This document shows, one piece after another, positions 34,247-43,221 of a stretch of DNA of 60,173 nt. The number at the start of each line of letters is the position of its first letter. The stretch's first letter is position 1. A program made the translations under genes and the position numbers. Source of the DNA: Stenotrophomonas sp. UBA7346 (GTDB lineage Bacteria > Pseudomonadota > Gammaproteobacteria > Xanthomonadales > Xanthomonadaceae); the NCBI GenBank assembly GCA_002471015.1, contig DKPB01000044.1:683-60855 (forward strand), in the 5' to 3' direction. Under the pieces are notes generated by a model. It was not told where the DNA came from. It saw only the letters and a list, made by a program, of their open reading frames with translations, and searched no databases.

Positions 34247-35071
34247 ATGTCCATTGCCCCTGTCGCCAACGCGGCCCCCCTGATCGAACTGGACCACGCC
34301 TGCGTCATCCGCGGCCAGGTCCGCGTGCTGCATGAGCTGAACCTGCGTATCGAGCAGGGCCAGCACACCGCCATCCTTGGGCCAAACGGCTGCGGCAAAT
34401 CCTCATTCATCAAGCTGATCACGCGCGAGCTTTATCCGCTGGCACGCGCCGACGGCCATGTGCCGGTCAAGGTGATGGGGCAGACCCGTTGGCAGGTGGA
34501 CCGGCTGCGGGCGCAGCTGGGCATCGTCACCGGCGACCTGTCCAGCAACCTGTCCAGCATGCCCGGGCTGACCGTGGAGGAAGCGGTGATCGCCGGCTTC
34601 TTCGCCAGCTACGTGGTGCCGGCGCACCGCGATGTCACCGACAGCATGCGCCAGCGCGCGCGGCATGCACTGGAACTGGCCCGCGCCCTGCCGTTGCTGG
34701 GCCGCAGCTATGCCGAGCTGTCGGCCGGTGAAACCCGCCGCGTGCTGATCGCCCGTGCCCTGGTCAACCAGCCCAAGGCCTTGTTGCTGGACGAGCCCTC
34801 CACCGGGCTGGACCTGATCTCGCGCCAGCACCTGATCGACAGCATGCGCCACCTCGCCCAGCAGGGCATCACCCTGGTGCTGGTCACCCACCACATCGAG
34901 GAAGTGATCCCGGAGATCAACCGCGTGGTGCTGATGAAGGGCGGCCGCATCTTCGCCGATGGCGGCCGCGCCGAGCTGCTGCGTTCCGGGCCGCTGTCGG
35001 AGGTCTTCGGCGGCCCGATCGAGGTGCGCGAGGATGCCGGACGGATGACGGCCTGGGCGGGCCAGCTTTAA
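34247..35071 (+). CDS. ABC transporter ATP-binding protein
   Basis: A 274-residue cytoplasmic ATPase subunit. Walker A is GPNGCGKSS (45-53), the signature is LSAGETRRVLIARAL (158-172), Walker B is ALLLDEPSTGLD (178-189) and the switch His is in VLVTHHIEEV (about 215). No permease or substrate-binding gene lies in the window, so it is an orphan. It resembles the YlmA/ModF-like stand-alone iron- or molybdate-type ATPases, but substrate cannot be set. Confidence 0.9.
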   Translation: MSIAPVANAAPLIELDHACVIRGQVRVLHELNLRIEQGQHTAILGPNGCGKSSFIKLITRELYPLARADGHVPVKVMGQTRWQVDRLRAQLGIVTGDLSSNLSSMPGLTVEEAVIAGFFASYVVPAHRDVTDSMRQRARHALELARALPLLGRSYAELSAGETRRVLIARALVNQPKALLLDEPSTGLDLISRQHLIDSMRHLAQQGITLVLVTHHIEEVIPEINRVVLMKGGRIFADGGRAELLRSGPLSEVFGGPIEVREDAGRMTAWAGQL

Positions 35072-35089
35072 GTCGGGACCAGGCCTCTT

Positions 35090-35775
35090 CGCTTCGCCCC
35101 TCCCCTTTGGCGCAGCCAAGGGGGAGGCCGGGACGGGGGCGCTTCGCGCGCATGCCCTCCACTACCGCGCAGAACTCCCGCCAGAAGCACCCCTCCCCAA
35201 CCCTCCCCTGCGCTGCGCGCAAGGGAGGGGGTCGCGTTTGCCACTGCGCCGCGAAAAGCCCGAGCTGCTTTTGCCCCTCCCCTTTGGCGCAGCCAAGGGG
35301 GAGGCTGGGAGGGGGTGCGCTTCGCGCGCATGCGCTCCACTACCGCGCAGAACTCCCGCCCAAAGCACCCCTCCCCAACCCTCCCCTGCGCTGCGCGCAA
35401 GGGAGGAGGCTGCGTTTGCCGCTGCGCTGCGAAAAGCCCAAGCTGCTTTTGCCCCTCCCCTTTGGCGCAAGCCAAGGGGGAGGCTGGGAGGGGGTCGCTT
35501 CGCGCGCATGCGCTCCACTACCGCGCAGAACTCCCGCCAGAAGCACCCCTCCCCAACCCTCCCCTGCGCTGCGCGCAAGGGAGGGGGCTATGTTTGCCGC
35601 TGCGCTGCAAAAAGCCCGAGCTGCTTTTGCCCCTCCCCTTTGGCGCAGCCAAGGGGGAGGCTGGGAGGGGGTGCGCTTCGCGCGCATGCGCTCCACTACC
35701 GCGCAGAACTCCCGCCAGAAGCACCCCTCCCCAACCCTCCCCTGCGCTGCGCGCAAGGGAGGGGGTGACATCAGC
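35090..35775. repeat. tandem array of ~178-bp units (about 3.8 copies)
   Basis: Fills the 791-base gap between the ABC gene and the PAP2 gene. The marker GCTTCGCGCGCATG occurs at 35141, 35319, 35497 and 35675, exactly 178 bases apart each time. A unit has a CCCCTTTGGCGCAGCCAAGGGG hairpin, an ACTACCGCGCAGAACTCCCG stretch, a CCCTCCCCTGCGC...GCGCAAGGGAGGG hairpin and a GCGAAAAGCCC stretch. 178 is not a multiple of three, and the open frames in it are not genes. No SMAG core is present. The last 90 bases before the PAP2 gene show nothing further. Confidence 0.93.
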
Positions 35776-35862
35776 GCAAGGCAGGCGGCAAGGCCGCTGT
35801 GCCTCCTGATGGCGGTTGGTGCGATGATGCCTGCCCGCTCCTGCAATCCCGTTGTCGTCGCA

Positions 35863-36702
35863 ATGTCTTTATTCGATTCCCCGCTGCGCTTCGGCGCCGC
35901 CCTTGTCCTGGGCGCCGCGCTCAGCGCCTGCTCCAGCACCCCCACCCACACGTCCAGCACCGGCAAGGACACCGGTACCCCGGTGACCGGCTACCTGGTC
36001 GGTGCGGCCATCCCCGACAGCCTGGCATTGAGTCCGGCGCCGCCCGCCCCCGATTCGGTCGCCGCGCAACTGGACGAGGCCGTCGCCCGCCAGGCGCTGT
36101 CCATGCGCGACAGCGCGCGTTTCGTGCAGGCCCACGCCGACGCCGATCTCAGCTTCCCCGCCGGCGCCGACCAGTTCAGCTGTGCGCTCGGCGTTGCAGT
36201 CAGCGCCAAGACCACGCCGGTGCTGTATCGCCTGCTGGAGCGCAGCCGCATCGACGCCAGCGCTGCCACCAAGGCGGCGAAGAACCATTACCAGCGGCCG
36301 CGCCCGTTCATGGTCAACAATGCGCCGACCTGCACCCCCGACGATGAGGAAGGCCTGCGCAAAAGCGGCTCCTACCCGTCCGGACATACCTCCATCGGCT
36401 GGGCCTGGGCCTTGATCCTGTCGGAAATCGATCCGGACCATGCGACCGCCCTGATCGAACGCGGCCGCAACTACGGCCATAGCCGCCTGGTCTGCAATGT
36501 GCATTGGTACAGCGACGTGCAACAGGGCCAGTTCATGGGCGCGGCAACCGTGGCGCGGCTGCATGACACCCCCGGGTTTGTCGCCGACCTGGCCAAGGCC
36601 CGCGCAGAACTGTCGCATGCACGCACGCTCAACCTGCCGATGCCGCGCGATTGCGCCGGAGAGACCGCCGCACTGACGTCGGACATCCCCGAAGCCCGCT
36701 AG
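35863..36702 (+). CDS. class A acid phosphatase (PAP2 family) with lipobox
   Basis: A 279-residue PhoN-like phosphatase acting in the periplasm on organic phosphomonoesters. The signature is complete: KNHYQRPRPF (K140, R147), GSYPSGHT (171-176, catalytic H175) and SRLVCNVHWYSD (S207, R208, H214, D218). The signal ends in LGAALSAC with Cys23, so it may be lipid-anchored, unlike many soluble class A enzymes. Start at 35863 is chosen by the signal; no good ribosome site is visible. The long array lies directly upstream. Confidence 0.91.
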   Translation: MSLFDSPLRFGAALVLGAALSACSSTPTHTSSTGKDTGTPVTGYLVGAAIPDSLALSPAPPAPDSVAAQLDEAVARQALSMRDSARFVQAHADADLSFPAGADQFSCALGVAVSAKTTPVLYRLLERSRIDASAATKAAKNHYQRPRPFMVNNAPTCTPDDEEGLRKSGSYPSGHTSIGWAWALILSEIDPDHATALIERGRNYGHSRLVCNVHWYSDVQQGQFMGAATVARLHDTPGFVADLAKARAELSHARTLNLPMPRDCAGETAALTSDIPEAR

Positions 36703-36714
36703 GCAGCAGCACAT

Positions 36715-36868
36715 GTAGTGCCGAGCCATGCTCGGCAGAGGCTCGCCCGAAAGCCCCACCGACCTTGGGCAGTGCCGAGCCATGCTCGGCACTGCGGCCT
36801 ATGCCGCCCCTATACGACGCGCTGCTGGGGTATCGGTAATGCTCCAGCCGAGCATGGCTCGGCTCTAC
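36715..36868. repeat. three SMAG copies between PAP2 and GH18 genes
   Basis: Forward copies at 36715-36737 and about 36769-36795 (this one extends as a longer CAGTGCCGAGC...GCTCGGCACTG palindrome), and a reverse copy at about 36847-36868 ending in CTCTAC. Together they form a mixed-orientation cluster within the 256-base gap. Confidence 0.85.
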
Positions 36869-36958
36869 AGGGCGTGCGATGGTTTCCAACGTCACCGCTG
36901 GGGGCTTTGTGACGCGTATCCGGGTACAGTCCGGGGTCCTTTCCGAGGGGGACCTCTC

Positions 36959-38077
36959 ATGCCCGTAATCCTTCGACCACGCCGGCTGCAGGCACTGCTG
37001 CTTGCAGCCCTGCTGCCCTTCGCTGCGCAGGCACAGACCCCGCGCCTGATCGGCTATGTGATGGACAGCCCGGCACCGCTGCAGCTGTCGGCACAGAAAC
37101 TGGACGTGGTGAACTTCGCCTTCGCCGTGGTCAAACCCGATGGCAGCGTCTATCTGCCGGAGAACGTGGACCCCGCACGATTGCATGCCGTCGTCGCCAA
37201 GCGCGCCGACAACCCGTCCTTGCAGATCGTGCTGTCGATCGGCGGTTGGGGCGCGGGCAACTTCTCCGAAGCAGCCGCCACGGTACCGGCGCGTGCACGC
37301 TTCATCGACAGCAGCGTTGCACTGATGCATCAGTTCAAGCTCGACGGCCTGGACATCGACTGGGAATACCCGACGCTGGGCGATGCCGACATCAGCCACA
37401 GCCCGGATGACCGCCATAACTTCACCGTGCTGCTGGAAGAACTGCGCGCCCGCCTGGACCGCGAAGGCGCCGGCAAGCGCCACTACCTGCTGACCATCGC
37501 CGCCGCCGAAGGCCGCGCTGCCGAGGGCCTGGAACTGCCGCGCATCGCCGATTCATTGGATTGGATCAATCTGATGACGTACGACTTCTACGGCAGCCTG
37601 ACCAAGACCACCGGCCACCATTCCGGCTTCCAGCGCTCGTCCCTGGCCACGCCGCAGGGCCGCACCACCGTGGATGCGGTGAAATACTTCCTTGATGCTG
37701 GCGTGCCTGCCGGGAAGATCAACGTCGGTGTGCCGTTCTACGGCCGCACCTTTGGCGATGTCGGCAGCGACAACAACGGCCGCTTCCAGAAATTCACTAC
37801 CGAAGGCGGCTTCATCACCTGGCGCGACATCGTCCATACCCGCCTGAACGCTGCTGATTGGGAACGCCATTGGGACGAGGAAGCACAGGTGCCGTGGCTG
37901 TGGAATGCCAAAGAGCGGCGCATGGTCAGCTATGACGATCCGCAGTCGCTGCGGATCAAGGCCGACTACGTCAAGCAGCAGGGCCTGGGCGGCATCATGT
38001 ACTGGGAACAGCGCGGCGATGACAACGAGCAGCTGCTCGACGTGTTGCATGACGCGCTGCATGGCCGGCAGAAGTAG
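36959..38077 (+). CDS. glycoside hydrolase family 18 (chitinase-like), secreted
   Basis: A 372-residue GH18 enzyme with a signal peptide (LQALLLAALLPFAAQAQ). The catalytic motif DGLDIDWE (129-136) has E136 as proton donor. Other barrel motifs are VLSIGGWG (91-98), INLMTYDFYG (about 202) and VGVPFYGRTF (about 255), and YWEQRGDD near the end. It is likely to hydrolyse chitin or related GlcNAc polymers outside the cytoplasm. No chitin-binding domain is present. GAGGGG gives a ribosome site. It is convergent with a TonB receptor gene across a strong terminator. Confidence 0.92.
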   Translation: MPVILRPRRLQALLLAALLPFAAQAQTPRLIGYVMDSPAPLQLSAQKLDVVNFAFAVVKPDGSVYLPENVDPARLHAVVAKRADNPSLQIVLSIGGWGAGNFSEAAATVPARARFIDSSVALMHQFKLDGLDIDWEYPTLGDADISHSPDDRHNFTVLLEELRARLDREGAGKRHYLLTIAAAEGRAAEGLELPRIADSLDWINLMTYDFYGSLTKTTGHHSGFQRSSLATPQGRTTVDAVKYFLDAGVPAGKINVGVPFYGRTFGDVGSDNNGRFQKFTTEGGFITWRDIVHTRLNAADWERHWDEEAQVPWLWNAKERRMVSYDDPQSLRIKADYVKQQGLGGIMYWEQRGDDNEQLLDVLHDALHGRQK

Positions 38078-38150
38078 ATTGGGCCCACTCCCCTCTCCTG
38101 CGTCGCCGGCGCAAGGAAGATCGTGATCACCGCCCCAATCCGGCGGAAAC

Positions 38151-38180
38151 ACAAAGGGCGCGGAAATCCGCGCCCTTTGT
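38151..38180. terminator. bidirectional terminator hairpin
   Basis: A perfect 14-bp stem (ACAAAGGGCGCGGA / TCCGCGCCCTTTGT) with a two-base gap, between the convergent GH18 and TonB receptor genes. Symmetry and A/T ends at both sides suit termination in both directions. Confidence 0.85.
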
Positions 38181-38203
38181 CTGTCACTGCAACAGCCCGC
38201 TGA

Positions 38204-40465
38204 TCAGAACTTCGCGGTGAACTCCACCCCATAGGTGCGCGGCTCGTTGAGGAAGCCAGTGAGGTTGTTGAAGTCGATGGCACCCACCACGCGGGTCTGG
38301 TTGGTCAGGTTGCGACCGAACACGGCCACGTCGTACTGGCCATAGGCCCAGTTGTAACCCGCACGCAGCCCACCTTCCAGCGACGAACGGCTGCGGAACT
38401 CCGGCGATTCATAGAGGAAGAAATTGACCGGGCTGCGATAGGCCCAATCGGTGTACACATACAGCTCGCTGGCGTCGTTGAGCGGGAAGCTGGCGCGCAG
38501 GGTCAGGTTGTGGATCCACTTCGGTGCCTGCGGCAGGGAGTTGCCGTTGACCAGCGCGTACGTGGTGCCGCCGATGATGGTGGTCGGGTCGGTGATGGTG
38601 CAGCCACCGCCACAGATCGCCACCGCAAGGTCCTTGTCCTTGATCTCGGTGTCGTTGTAGCTGCTGCCCAGGGTCAGCAGCAGGTTGTCGGACAGATAGG
38701 CTTCAAAGTCGAGCTCGGCGCCCTGGCCGATGGTCTTGTCGGCATTGAGCAGGGTGGCGGTGTTGTTGCTGCCACCCACCGCGATCAACTGCTGGCCGTC
38801 CACGTTGTAGCGGAAAACATTGAAGCCCAGGCGTGCACGCCGGTCGAACAGGTCGGCCTTGATGCCGGCCTCATACGAAATCACCTTTTCCGAATCCGCC
38901 TGTGACACCCCACCGAAAGCCAGGCGGCCCTGGATGGACGGTGCGCGGAAGCCCTTGGCCACGCGTGCATAGACGTTGACGTCGTCGGTGATCTGGTAGA
39001 CGCCGCTCAGGTCCCAGCTGACATCGTCGACATCGGTCTTGGCGATGTACGGGCCGCTGACCGGGGTGCCGAACGGCACAGCCTGCAGCACGCTGGCGGT
39101 GAAGTCCTTCTTGTCCTGCGTGTAACGCACGCCGCCACGCAGCTTGAACTTGTCGGTGACGTCGAAATCGCCCGAGGCGAACACCGCCCAGGCCTTGTTG
39201 CGCTGGCTCTGCACGGCATGGCCGGTCTGCGGATTGCCGGGGGTGAGCGAGTCGTAATTGAAGCTGTCGATGGTGACGTCTTCGTCGAAATAGAACACGC
39301 CGGCCTGCCAATCGAAGCGGCCCCATTCGTTGGATTCGACCCGGAACTCCTGGGTGATCTGGCGGTGGTCCGGCAGGCCATCCATCGACTCGGAGGCAAA
39401 CGGAATCAGGCCGGGCCCCGAAGACGGCAGGAAGGCGGCACCGTAGCCACCGTCGATGTCGCCGCGGTTCTGCGATTTGGCGGTTTCATAGCCGCTGATC
39501 GAGTACAGGGTGACCTTGCCCAGATCCCACTTCAGGCGCGCACTGCCGCCCCAGGTTTCCAGCTCGGAGTAATTGACGCCGTCCACCGACACCTTGTCGC
39601 GATCGAACCCATCAACCAGCTTGTTGCTGCCCGGCGCGATGATGTTGGCACGGAACAGGCGCGCGGTGCCGTTGAGCTTGCGCTTGTGCAGGTTGAACAG
39701 GCCTTCGAAGGCGTCCCCTTCGTACAGGAACTGCACGCGGGCGGCGGCTTCGTCATAGCCCTCGAAGCCATCGTTGGGCGCAGTGGCCACGGTGTTGTCG
39801 ACATAGTCATCGCGGCGCTGGTACAGCGCCGACACGCGCGCCGACCAGCGGTCGGTCAGCGGGCCACCGTAGGCACCCTGGGTGTTCCAGGTGTTGTAGC
39901 TGCCGTAGCCGACCTTGAGGTAGCCATCGGCGTCCTGCGAGGGACGCGCCGAATCAAACTTGACCACGCCGGCCGGGGTGTTGCGGCCGAACAGCGTGCC
40001 CTGCGGGCCACGCAGCACTTCCACACCGGCCAGGTCGAACAGCGGGAAACCCTTCAGCAGCGGGCTTTCCTGTACCACGTCGTCATACACCAGCGACACC
40101 GGCTGCGACGCGTTGAGATCGAAATCGGTGTTGCCCAGGCCGCGGATGTAGAAGCGCGGGAACGCACGGCCGTAGGACGACTCGATGTTCAGGCTGGGTA
40201 CGCGCGCCGACAGGAAGCGGATGTCGTCGCCCGAGGAACTGATCACATCGAGCTTTTCGCCCTGGATGGCAGTGATCGAAACCGGCACGTCCTTGGCGTT
40301 CTCCACACGGCGCTGCGCGGTGACCTGCAGCGTATCGAGGGCGACGGCCTCCTTGGCCGGCGCTGCGTCCTGGGCAGCTGCGGTCAACGGCAGCACGGCA
40401 AGAACGGCGACAAACAGCGGATGCGCAGCCGGCAGACGGCGGCGGACGGAACGGATCGGGGACAT
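38204..40465 (-). CDS. TonB-dependent receptor
   Basis: A 753-residue outer-membrane receptor. A signal of about 31 residues (ending PLTAAAQ) is followed by a TonB box-like LDTLQVTAQRR. The plug has VYDDVVQESPLLKGFPLFDL and GVEVLRGPQGTLFGRNTPAG (about 150-170), and the barrel ends in YGVEFTAKF with terminal Phe. The plug and the LRGPQGTLFGRN motif fit the large xanthomonad group that includes CirA-like and carbohydrate receptors. The substrate is unknown. No ribosome site is obvious, and a small inverted repeat lies 53 bases upstream. Confidence 0.92.
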   Translation of the reverse strand: MSPIRSVRRRLPAAHPLFVAVLAVLPLTAAAQDAAPAKEAVALDTLQVTAQRRVENAKDVPVSITAIQGEKLDVISSSGDDIRFLSARVPSLNIESSYGRAFPRFYIRGLGNTDFDLNASQPVSLVYDDVVQESPLLKGFPLFDLAGVEVLRGPQGTLFGRNTPAGVVKFDSARPSQDADGYLKVGYGSYNTWNTQGAYGGPLTDRWSARVSALYQRRDDYVDNTVATAPNDGFEGYDEAAARVQFLYEGDAFEGLFNLHKRKLNGTARLFRANIIAPGSNKLVDGFDRDKVSVDGVNYSELETWGGSARLKWDLGKVTLYSISGYETAKSQNRGDIDGGYGAAFLPSSGPGLIPFASESMDGLPDHRQITQEFRVESNEWGRFDWQAGVFYFDEDVTIDSFNYDSLTPGNPQTGHAVQSQRNKAWAVFASGDFDVTDKFKLRGGVRYTQDKKDFTASVLQAVPFGTPVSGPYIAKTDVDDVSWDLSGVYQITDDVNVYARVAKGFRAPSIQGRLAFGGVSQADSEKVISYEAGIKADLFDRRARLGFNVFRYNVDGQQLIAVGGSNNTATLLNADKTIGQGAELDFEAYLSDNLLLTLGSSYNDTEIKDKDLAVAICGGGCTITDPTTIIGGTTYALVNGNSLPQAPKWIHNLTLRASFPLNDASELYVYTDWAYRSPVNFFLYESPEFRSRSSLEGGLRAGYNWAYGQYDVAVFGRNLTNQTRVVGAIDFNNLTGFLNEPRTYGVEFTAKF

Positions 40466-40517
40466 GGCGGAGAAGGGCCTGTTGAGGAGGAATGGGGAAC
40501 TGCGCCTAGCACGGAAT

Positions 40518-40532
40518 TGTTGCAGTACAACA
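40518..40532. promoter_or_regulatory. small inverted repeat in divergent promoter region
   Basis: TGTTG-CAGTA-CAACA, a perfect five-base inverted repeat in the 173-base gap between the TonB receptor and the AIM24-family gene. It lies 53 bases before the receptor start and could be an operator. The assignment is by position only. Confidence 0.3.
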
Positions 40533-40638
40533 TTCGTATCGCAATCGTTCAGGTATTCAGCAGAATGACGCCTGCCAGCGGTGTGAAGCCGTTGTCCCGC
40601 TTAGACTTGGGGCTTCTTTCCCGCCCAGGCACACCGTC

Positions 40639-41652
40639 ATGACCCAGTGGTATTTTCATATTCCCGGCCAGGCCGACCGCGTAGGCCCGCTGGACGACGA
40701 GGCCGCCCGCCGGTTTGCCCAGGGCAGCCGCCAGGCACTGGCCTGGCGCGAGGGCATGCAGGGCTGGCAGGCAGTGACCGAGATCGCCGATTTCGGCGGC
40801 CAGGCCGCACCGCCACCGATGCCGCCGCCGCTGGGTGGCAACCGCAACCGTGCCGACGATATCGATTTCCGCATCGTCGGGCATGAGATGCAGTTCGTGG
40901 AAATCGAACTGGACCCGGGTGAAAGCGCGATTGCCGAGGCCGGCGCGCTGATGTTCAAGGATTCGGCGGTACAGATGGACACCGTATTCGGTGACGGCCG
41001 CCACGAGGGCCAGGGCGGCGGCTTCATGGACAAGCTGCTCAGCGCCGGCAAGCGGGTCATCACCGGCGAAAGCCTGTTTGCCACCGTGTATACCCACACC
41101 GGCCACGGCAAGGCCAAGGTCGCCTTTGCCGCGCCCTACCCCGGCACGGTGCTGCCGATGAAGCTGGACCAGCACGGCGGCAAGCTGATCTGCCAGAAGG
41201 ACAGCTTCCTGGCCGGCGCGCGTGGTGTGCAGGTGGGCGTGCATTTCCAGCGCAAGGTGATGACCGGCCTGTTCGGCGGCGAGGGTTTCATCATGCAGAA
41301 GCTGGAAGGCGACGGCTGGGTGTTCGTGCACGCCGGTGGCTGCGTGGTCGAGCGTGAGCTGGCCGCAGGCGAACGCATCGACGTGGACACCGGCTGCGTG
41401 GTGGCCTACCACGCCGGCGTGGATATGGACGTGCGTCGCGTGGCCGGCCTGAAGAGCATGTTTTTCGGTGGCGAAGGTGTGTTCCTGGCCACCCTGACCG
41501 GGCCGGGCAAGGTCTGGCTGCAATCGCTGCCGTTCTCGCGCCTGGCCGGCCGCATGTACGCCGCCGCGCCGCAGGGGGGGGGCCAGAGCCGCGGTGAGGG
41601 CTCGGTGCTGGGCGGGCTGGGCCGGATCCTGGATGGTGACAACAACTTCTGA
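40639..41652 (+). CDS. AIM24 family (TIGR00266) protein with GYF_2 domain
   Basis: A 337-residue protein. The N-terminus is a GYF_2 module (WYFHIPGQADRVGPLDDEAA, then WREGMQGWQAV, about 4-48), followed by a Pro/Gly-rich linker and the AIM24/TIGR00266 beta-solenoid domain (about 78-300; MQFVEIELDPGESAIAEAGA, VAFAAPYPGTVLPMKL, GEGVFLATLTGPGKVWLQSL). Bacterial members have no established activity. The tail is Gly-rich. A terminator hairpin follows 12 bases after the stop. Confidence 0.9.
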   Translation: MTQWYFHIPGQADRVGPLDDEAARRFAQGSRQALAWREGMQGWQAVTEIADFGGQAAPPPMPPPLGGNRNRADDIDFRIVGHEMQFVEIELDPGESAIAEAGALMFKDSAVQMDTVFGDGRHEGQGGGFMDKLLSAGKRVITGESLFATVYTHTGHGKAKVAFAAPYPGTVLPMKLDQHGGKLICQKDSFLAGARGVQVGVHFQRKVMTGLFGGEGFIMQKLEGDGWVFVHAGGCVVERELAAGERIDVDTGCVVAYHAGVDMDVRRVAGLKSMFFGGEGVFLATLTGPGKVWLQSLPFSRLAGRMYAAAPQGGGQSRGEGSVLGGLGRILDGDNNF

Positions 41653-41663
41653 TTGCTTGCTGG

Positions 41664-41694
41664 AGCCAAGCCCAGCGTAACCGTGGGCTTGGCT
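41664..41694 (+). terminator. terminator hairpin after AIM24-family gene
   Basis: Stem AGCCAAGCCCA / TGGGCTTGGCT with a nine-base loop, followed by TTTGGGCTTTGGC. Good position and a short T-run. Confidence 0.75.
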
Positions 41695-41721
41695 TTGGGC
41701 TTTGGCTCCTAGCCCTTGGCT

Positions 41722-41837
41722 CGTCATTCCCGCGCAGGCGGGAATCGCTCCTGTCTTTGCCTTGCCTTTGTCTTTGCCTTTGCTTTAGCTCTAGAACTTC
41801 AAAAGCAGGAGCGATCCCCGCCTGCGCGGGGATGACG
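41722..41837. repeat. 32-bp inverted repeat with low-complexity spacer
   Basis: Two 32-base arms (CGTCATTCCCGCGCAGGCGG... at 41722-41753 and its near complement ending GGGGATGACG at 41806-41837), each with an internal GCG-rich dyad. The 52-base spacer is a CTTTG-type run (TTTGCCTTGCCTTTGTCTTT). This fits a MITE-like or REP-pair element. It lies in the 307-base gap before the patatin gene; nothing else is seen there. Confidence 0.75.
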
Positions 41838-41959
41838 ATCTCTTTTTCAGCACACTGAACCCGAATCGCAGCCCTGCCTAAACGACTTCGCCTGCTGCCA
41901 CGTGCCCTCCCAACACAAAGCGCTATGCTGGCGCCCTTTCCTCCCACCGCCTGTTCATC

Positions 41960-43000
41960 ATGAAAGCGCGCAACGCCCGTCTGCTGCTGTCCCTGTCCCT
42001 GTTCGGCCTGCTGGCAGCCTGTGGCGGCGAGAACACCAAGCCCACTCCGCCGACAACAGCGCCGGTGCAGCCGAGCACGCCAGTGAAGCCGGTCAAGATC
42101 GGCGTGGCCTTGGGCGGTGGTGCGGCCAAGGGCTTCGCCCATATCGGCGTGATCAAGATGCTGGAAGCCAACGGCTTCGAGCCGGTGGTGGTGTCCGGCA
42201 CCAGCGCCGGCAGCGTGGTCGGTGCGCTGTATGCCAGCGGCATGAACGCCTTCCAGATGCAGCAGAAGGCGGTGGCGCTGGATGAAGCCAGCATCCGCGA
42301 TATCCGCCTGTTCTCCGGCGGTCTGATCCAGGGCCAGAAGCTGCAGGACTACGTCAACGCGCAGGTCGGCAACAAGCCGGCCGAGCAGCTGAAAAAGCCG
42401 TTCGCCGCAGTCGCCACCCAGTTGGAAACCGGCGAACGCGCGGTGTTCGTGCGCGGCAATGTCGGCCAGGCGGTGCGTGCCTCCAGTTCCATCCCCGGCG
42501 TGTTTGAGCCGGTCATCATCGGCGGCAAGAGCTTCGTCGACGGCGGCGTGGTCAGCCCGGTGCCGGTGGATGCCGCCAAGCAGCTCGGTGCCGAGTTCGT
42601 CATCGCCGTGGATATCTCCAGCCGTGCCAACGGCCAGCGCCCGAGCGGCCTGCTGGGTGCGGTGAACCAGTCCATCACCATCATGGGCCAGCGCCTGGGT
42701 GAGCAGGAACTGGCACGCGCCGACGTGGTGATCCGCCCGGCGGTGCTGGATATCGGCGCGGCCGATTTCGAGCAGCGTGGCCGCGCCATCCTGGAAGGCG
42801 AAAAGGCCGCGATGGCAGCAATGCCGCAGATCCGTGCCGGCGTCGCCCGCCTGCAGCAGGCCCGCGCGGCAACCGCGCGCAATGCCGATGCACGTGCCGC
42901 CGCTGCACAGGCCGAAGCCCACCAGCGCTGCCAGGACAGCCGCAGCCGCATCGAGAAACTGCGCGGCATCGAGAAGAACTGCAGCGCGCCCGCGCGTTGA
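41960..43000 (+). CDS. patatin-like phospholipase lipoprotein
   Basis: A 346-residue lipoprotein (signal ending LFGLLAAC; Cys21) with a patatin domain (about 47-255). The oxyanion loop is GGGAAKGFAH (52-61), the nucleophile is S82 in GTSAG (80-84), and the Asp of the dyad is D194 in VDGG. These are the RssA/YchK-type features of a serine lipase or phospholipase. A Pro/Thr linker joins the anchor to the domain, and the C-terminus (about 285-346) is a charged Ala-rich helix. Location: periplasmic face of a membrane. A TATGCT element lies about 30 bases upstream. Confidence 0.92.
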   Translation: MKARNARLLLSLSLFGLLAACGGENTKPTPPTTAPVQPSTPVKPVKIGVALGGGAAKGFAHIGVIKMLEANGFEPVVVSGTSAGSVVGALYASGMNAFQMQQKAVALDEASIRDIRLFSGGLIQGQKLQDYVNAQVGNKPAEQLKKPFAAVATQLETGERAVFVRGNVGQAVRASSSIPGVFEPVIIGGKSFVDGGVVSPVPVDAAKQLGAEFVIAVDISSRANGQRPSGLLGAVNQSITIMGQRLGEQELARADVVIRPAVLDIGAADFEQRGRAILEGEKAAMAAMPQIRAGVARLQQARAATARNADARAAAAQAEAHQRCQDSRSRIEKLRGIEKNCSAPAR

Positions 43001-43011
43001 CGCTCATAGCC

Positions 43012-43213
43012 CCTCTCCCGGCGGGGTGAGAGAGGCAGCTTGCGAACCATTGGTTCGCTGCCTCACGCACGCCCTCGCGCCAGCGCGAGGGCCGGGGCGC
43101 GGAGCGGGGGTTGGGGTGAGGGTGCGGTTAAAGCGAGTTGCTGTGGGGGTTCCATTGGCTTCGCCCCTTACCCTCATCCGCCCCTTCGGGGCACCTTCTC
43201 CCAGAGGGAGAAG
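43012..43213. repeat. dispersed hairpin repeats before lrp-like gene
   Basis: Includes CCCCTCTCCCGGCGGGGTGAG at 43011, a GCCCTCGCGCcagcGCGAGGGC hairpin at about 43072-43093, and CCCTCATCCGCC...GGGGCACCTTCTCCC with its closing GGGAGAAGG (about 43170-43213). The last is the same family as in the gltBD spacer. Confidence 0.75.
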
Positions 43214-43221
43214 GAAGCGCC

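Noticed and set aside
34247..35071. Complete ABC transporter operon
   Set aside because: Only the ATPase gene is present; both flanks are a divergent desaturase gene and repeats.
35107..35862. N-terminal extension of the PAP2 protein through the 178-bp array
   Set aside because: The array step is not a multiple of three and the signal peptide begins at 35863.
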